Assembly (NCBI RefSeq): GCF_023091865.1
Contig: NZ_JAHXDI010000003.1
Span: forward strand, 248,001 to 312,000
Length of the DNA: 64,000 bases
Direction: 5' to 3'
DNA from: Chromohalobacter moromii
GTDB taxonomy: Bacteria; Pseudomonadota; Gammaproteobacteria; Pseudomonadales; Halomonadaceae
The notes beneath the pieces are model-generated. The model saw only the letters and a program-made list of their open reading frames with translations, had not been told where the DNA came from and made no database searches. Positions 62,421-64,000 of this stretch are shown one piece after another; the first letter of the stretch is position 1; the number at the start of each line of letters is the position of its first letter. A program made the translations under genes and the position numbers.

Positions 62421-62500
62421 ATCATAGGCCAGAAGTGTCCACTAGAGTGGGGGAAGTCCAATCATAGGCCAGAAGTGTCCACTAGAGTGGGGGAAGTCCA
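62421..62500 (-). repeat. Perfect 2 x 40 bp tandem repeat, IS3-type terminal sequence
   Basis: 62421-62460 is repeated exactly at 62461-62500. On the minus strand each unit begins TGGACTTCCCCCACT and holds CTAGTGGACAC, like the terminal repeats of IS3-family elements. It is therefore a duplicated left end of the IS whose orfA remnant follows. Confidence 0.75.
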
Positions 62501-62520
62501 TGTCCGAGTTGATGACATTG

Positions 62521-63186
62521 TTAGCTCTCGCTCTTTGAATCCTCACCGATATAACGTACCAAAAGGCGACCGAGAGTAGTTATTCGGTTTGAGCGCCCGT
62601 CTTGTTCAATAAGTCCGAATCGAAGGAGAGCATTCTTATAGCTGTCCTGCAACGCACCTCGATCAATCTGCTCCTGTGGCGCGCCCATTTCGCGACTTAC
62701 TGGTTCTAAAACGTCCGGGTGTTTCTCCACTAACTCGCTGTACGGACCGCGACCCAAAGTGGGATTCATTGAATAGAAAATAAGCCATAGAACCTCTGGA
62801 TCGGTCAATTCTCGAAACAGATTTAGAAGCTTGCGCGATTCTTCGTATTTAATTTCCTCTGTGGTAAGGCTACGCCCGACTAATCGTGCTAATCTCTCTT
62901 TACGCTCTTCTGCAACCGATCGCGCGGCCTGTATCAATCCCTCCTCCATAACATCCAGCCCCTTCGGGGTTTGGAGATTACGTTCAAAAATCTCGAGGCG
63001 GGCATCAACGGCGGTGATTTCGCCCTCAAGCTGGCGCAGGAATTCCACCACCCTATCTAAACGCTGATTCGGAATAAGTGTGCCTATAGCTTCCGAAGCC
63101 ATAGGGCCTATTACCGGACAGGCTCCCGCTACGCCTTTGGCTACCGAAACAAGACGATCACGGGAGTTCGAATCAAGGTCTGACAT
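62521..63186 (-). CDS. Orphan protein of 221 residues in a cassette
   Basis: Not recognised. N-terminal part has a Gly/Pro hydrophobic stretch (VAKGVAGACPVIGPMASEAI) followed by NQRLDRVVEFLRQLE, a helical, possibly coiled region (about residues 45-110) rich in Glu and Arg, and a C-terminal part that looks like a winged helix (NALLRFGLIEQDGR, TTLGRLLVRYI). The hydrophobic hairpin plus helical domain could be membrane-active. The start follows GAGGAGCC and lies 20 bp after the GTTAGAC end of an attC-like site; the 3' end leads into what looks like the start of another attC cut by the IS. Confidence 0.7.
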   Translation of the reverse strand: MSDLDSNSRDRLVSVAKGVAGACPVIGPMASEAIGTLIPNQRLDRVVEFLRQLEGEITAVDARLEIFERNLQTPKGLDVMEEGLIQAARSVAEERKERLARLVGRSLTTEEIKYEESRKLLNLFRELTDPEVLWLIFYSMNPTLGRGPYSELVEKHPDVLEPVSREMGAPQEQIDRGALQDSYKNALLRFGLIEQDGRSNRITTLGRLLVRYIGEDSKSES

Positions 63187-63205
63187 GAAAAGAGGCTCCT
63201 CAGAG

Positions 63206-63308
63206 GTCTAACGACGAAGCTCAGTTGCCGCCGGCGCAGGCGAAGCCTGCGGAGGGAACCCGAAGCGCGGCAGCGCTTTGGCCAGTCAACTGCAGCGACC
63301 TGTTATGC
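63206..63308 (-). repeat. attC-like recombination site
   Basis: On the minus strand the 103-bp segment begins GCATAAC and ends GTTAGAC (consensus GTTRRRY). Inner arms pair as GCTGCAGTTG against CAACTGAGC, and GCCGC against GCGGC. It sits between a small gene and the orphan gene at the exact place of a cassette junction. Confidence 0.6.
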
Positions 63309-63362
63309 ATGCGTCACCTAACGAACGACTACGATGAACCGCTTATACGCTAGATGACGCAT
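63309..63362. repeat. Long hairpin beside the attC-like site
   Basis: ATGCGTCA (63309-63316) pairs perfectly with TGACGCAT (63355-63362), extended by CTAGCG against CGTTAG. It abuts the attC-like site and could be a terminator or part of a compound recombination site. Confidence 0.45.
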
Positions 63363-63380
63363 ACGTAGATTTAACTTCGC

Positions 63381-63530
63381 TTAGTTTTTACAGCCGTTTT
63401 TTTCGCAATTAATACGCTCGGAACTGGCTACCCAGTGATCCGGTTTTTTTGTAGTATCAAAGCCACAGCCGGTGTGACCCCCTTTTGATCCACGATGCAC
63501 TTCGCCAGTTTCTTTGTGCTTGACTGCCAT
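63381..63530 (-). CDS. Small Cys/His protein, 49 residues
   Basis: MAVKHKETGEVHRGSKGGHT start, then CGFD, DHWVAS and a tail NCEKNGCKN. Three cysteines (residues 22, 42, 47) and several histidines could bind a metal. AGGAGGAG lies directly upstream of the ATG, so it is very likely translated. It is the sole gene between two attC-like sites, that is, one cassette. Family not recognised. Confidence 0.65.
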   Translation of the reverse strand: MAVKHKETGEVHRGSKGGHTGCGFDTTKKPDHWVASSERINCEKNGCKN

Positions 63531-63625
63531 TTTTTCTCCTCCTTTTTAGGCCTGCCTCATCAGTCTCGGTCGGCCATTTCCGAGAGACGCTATTTCAAGC
63601 GTTTCGGCACCAGTGTTTTTTCTTT

Positions 63626-63703
63626 GCATAACGCCCGGCTCATGCGCCGGTTTGGAGCCGCTAAGCGGCGGAAAACCGGTCGCCGTGCAGCCGGTTGTTA
63701 TAA
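63626..63703 (-). repeat. attC-like recombination site
   Basis: On the minus strand the 78-bp segment begins TTATAAC and ends GTTATGC. Outer arms ATAAC and CCGGCT pair at both ends; next, CCGGTTT pairs with AAACCGG; the centre folds as GCCGC-TAA-GCGGC. This is the imperfect, bulged palindrome typical of integron attC sites. Confidence 0.65.
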
Positions 63704-63705
63704 AT

Positions 63706-63999
63706 TCATTGGCTCATTACTTCTGATGCATCCGAAGAGACATCCTCGTCTTCAAAATATTGACAGATCATTATTCGATTGTCGTAAGTTAGATCTATCC
63801 AGTGCCGCTTCCATATGACGAAGGAGTCCCACGACTTGCCCATGATTTTTCTCTTGGACATATTGTCAAACGAGGCCTCGACTGCTTTAAGGTACGCCTC
63901 TTCAAGAGGGGTCCCCTTAATGTCCATTATTGCCCCAATATGAACAAGCCAACCAGCCAAATGCTTGTATTGCTGCCAAGCGCCAGTGTCCCTAGTAAA
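63706..63999 (-). CDS. Unknown protein, 5' partial at window edge
   Basis: The frame is open to the right window edge (upstream codons read GAWQQYKHLAG), so the start lies outside; 97 codons are visible. The C-terminal part reads DIKGTPLEEAYLKAV, KSWDSFVIWKRHWIDLTYD and ICQYFEDEDVSS, Trp-rich and acidic at the end. Not recognised. It stops two bases before an attC-like site, as a cassette gene would. Confidence 0.55.
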   Translation of the reverse strand, partial: FTRDTGAWQQYKHLAGWLVHIGAIMDIKGTPLEEAYLKAVEASFDNMSKRKIMGKSWDSFVIWKRHWIDLTYDNRIMICQYFEDEDVSSDASEVMSQ

Positions 64000-64000
64000 A

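Noticed and set aside
62421-62500. 40-bp repeats as a CRISPR array
   Set aside because: Only two copies, directly abutting with no spacer, and next to an IS3 orfA remnant; better read as a duplicated IS end.

Overview
The window is GC-rich gammaproteobacterial chromosome. Its conserved blocks (xseB-ispA-dxs, gshB-yqgE-ruvX, rsmE, secB-yibN, gpmI-envC-ctpA), together with osmolyte-type genes, suggest the Halomonadaceae (Chromohalobacter/Halomonas type). That assignment is an inference from gene content and was not tested by a search. No rRNA, tRNA or CRISPR array was seen.

Layout. 0-8 kb: nucleoside uptake (nupC fragment, tsx); a YkkCD-type SMR pair with a divergent TetR gene and a clear operator; an HprRS-HiuH locus whose sensor kinase has lost its catalytic core. 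8-13 kb: djlA, dxs, ispA, xseB, serA. 13-15.5 kb: a 55-residue lipoprotein and a PqqU/YncD-like TonB receptor. 15.5-21.4 kb: a D-amino-acid module (PLP deaminase, RpiR regulator, N-acyl-D-amino-acid deacylase, RidA protein, Na+/solute symporter). 21.5-23.8 kb: trhO and chrA. 23.9-32.1 kb: purine ring degradation (allA, allE, puuE, hydantoin/allantoin racemase, two NCS1 permeases of which one is broken by a TGA, a GntR regulator, uraH, uraD). Four near-identical TTGTATACAA-like sites lie in its divergent promoters. 32.2-37.5 kb: IclR and TetR regulators, a glycine-betaine-type binding protein, an iron alcohol dehydrogenase and an aldehyde dehydrogenase around a 34-bp palindrome. This resembles a GbsB/GbsA-like choline or amino-alcohol oxidation locus. 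37.5-42.8 kb: an SDR, pyrB, a LuxR regulator and an AT-rich C-N hydrolase/APC permease pair that looks acquired. 42.8-45.7 kb: ruvX, yqgE, gshB, cvfB.

46.0-49.9 kb is a small decaying island. It is bracketed by a 61-bp direct repeat that copies the 3' end of rsmE, which points to insertion at that gene end. It carries a MurI-like protein with both catalytic cysteines replaced by serine, a truncated AraC regulator, a LysE exporter, a truncated probable 2OG-Fe(II) dioxygenase and a LysR regulator. 49.9-56.1 kb is core: rsmE, secB, yibN, gpmI, envC, ctpA. 56.2-60 kb holds a TetR/MFS pair with twin operators, a 57-residue ORF, and EamA and LysE exporters.

60.1-64 kb looks like part of an integron cassette array without its integrase. 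All genes lie on the minus strand (DinB, MoaF-like, OsmC, GNAT, a 221-residue orphan, a 49-residue Cys/His protein, a partial orphan). Two of the gaps between them hold attC-like folded repeats and a third is weaker. An IS3-family remnant with a perfect 2 x 40 bp tandem end interrupts the array.

The strongest items for follow-up are the rsmE island with its Ser/Ser racemase homologue, the cassette array with its orphan proteins, the kinase lacking its core beside an intact HprR/box/HiuH, and the NCS1 permease with an in-frame TGA at a tryptophan position.
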